5,389 nucleotides of DNA. It comes from DAOTTX01 sp034437515. Lineage in GTDB: Bacteria > Chloroflexota > Anaerolineae > Aggregatilineales > Phototrophicaceae. Under the pieces are notes generated by a model that ran no database searches, had not been told where the DNA came from, and saw only the letters and a list, made by a program, of their open reading frames with translations. Positions 5,192-5,389 of the stretch are shown piece after piece; the stretch's first letter is position 1, and every line of letters begins with the position of its first letter. The translations under genes were made by a program, and so were the position numbers. Where the stretch lies: contig DAOTTX010000222.1 of assembly GCA_034437515.1 (NCBI GenBank), positions 1-5,389 on the forward strand. Reading direction: 5' to 3'.

Positions 5192-5389
5192 GCAGTGTAA
5201 GGGATTTTGGTTCTTCAGGATCTTACGTGGTGAACATAGGTTCTGTGCCAAAATTGGCAATATATGGTCAGTAATCACCCCAATACCTTCGCCAATTAAG
5301 CGGCAGATCGATCAGATTGGCTAGCGTGAATGGCACTGAAGCATGTTAATCGTCGCCAAATACGAGAAATTAAATGCTCATCGGGTGGA
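5192..5389. other. AT-richer intergenic stretch with a cluster of GCCAA/TTGGC half-sites; no convincing gene
   Basis: No open frame here has a ribosome binding site or protein-like composition. A 14-bp interrupted palindrome, TGCCAA-AA-TTGGCA, lies at 5246-5259. Further GCCAA or TTGGC half-sites occur at 5291-5295, 5317-5321 and 5355-5359. No tRNA or other RNA gene was recognised. The stretch may be the upstream regulatory region of the TPR gene or of a gene beyond the right edge. Confidence 0.3.

Noticed and set aside
5296..5388. Open frame on the minus strand entering from the right edge, 30 codons, ending at TAA 5298-5296
   Set aside because: It is too short, has no recognisable motif, and its codon choice is unlike the neighbouring genes. 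It could be a gene end but cannot be supported.
1..5389. CRISPR arrays, tRNA or rRNA genes, insertion-sequence ends
   Set aside because: No regularly spaced repeats, no tRNA-like cloverleaf and no terminal inverted repeats with target duplications were seen on reading both strands.

Overview
The window looks like chromosomal DNA of a bacterium with moderate-to-high GC content, most plausibly a member of the Chloroflexota (Anaerolineae-like). Three things suggest this: a membrane-anchored protein with proline/threonine linkers and a long Glu/Ala/Thr/Pro-rich tail, a short TPR-type protein ending in a single membrane helix, and the general style of the GatB protein. This is an inference from protein style; there is no rRNA or other phylogenetic marker here apart from gatB.

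Layout, left to right. (1) Positions 1-72 hold the first 24 codons of a minus-strand gene that runs off the left edge, with a strong ribosome binding site. (2) A divergent intergenic region carries a near-consensus sigma-70 promoter (193-221) for the plus-strand gene at 258-1607, which encodes an N-terminally anchored extracytoplasmic protein with two related globular domains and an acidic low-complexity tail. (3) A strong hairpin (about 1613-1667) lies between this gene and a convergent, decayed minus-strand HNH endonuclease gene (1677-2114), broken by both an in-frame stop and a frameshift. (4) About 200 bases follow (2115-2310) with no intact gene but a possible plus-strand coding remnant. 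(5) Three minus-strand genes follow in the same direction, in transcription order: a small TPR/tail-anchored protein (5124-4762), an alpha-alpha toroid protein of the prenyltransferase/squalene-cyclase repeat type (4702-3818), and gatB (3768-2311). (6) The last 198 bases (5192-5389) hold no convincing gene but do contain a cluster of GCCAA/TTGGC half-sites.

How the genes work together. GatB is the tRNA-binding subunit of the Glu-tRNA(Gln)/Asp-tRNA(Asn) amidotransferase; gatA and gatC are not in the window. The toroid gene and gatB are only 49 bases apart and may be co-transcribed, although an extended -10 element between them could give gatB its own promoter. The TPR and toroid genes are 59 bases apart. 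That gap contains a good sigma-70 promoter in which two copies of the 9-bp palindrome CGAT(A/T)ATCG sit in the -35/-10 spacer and at the predicted transcription start, 30 bp apart. This looks like a repressor operator pair and is the most interesting regulatory signal in the window. I see no evidence of a new defence or mobile system beyond the dead HNH gene.
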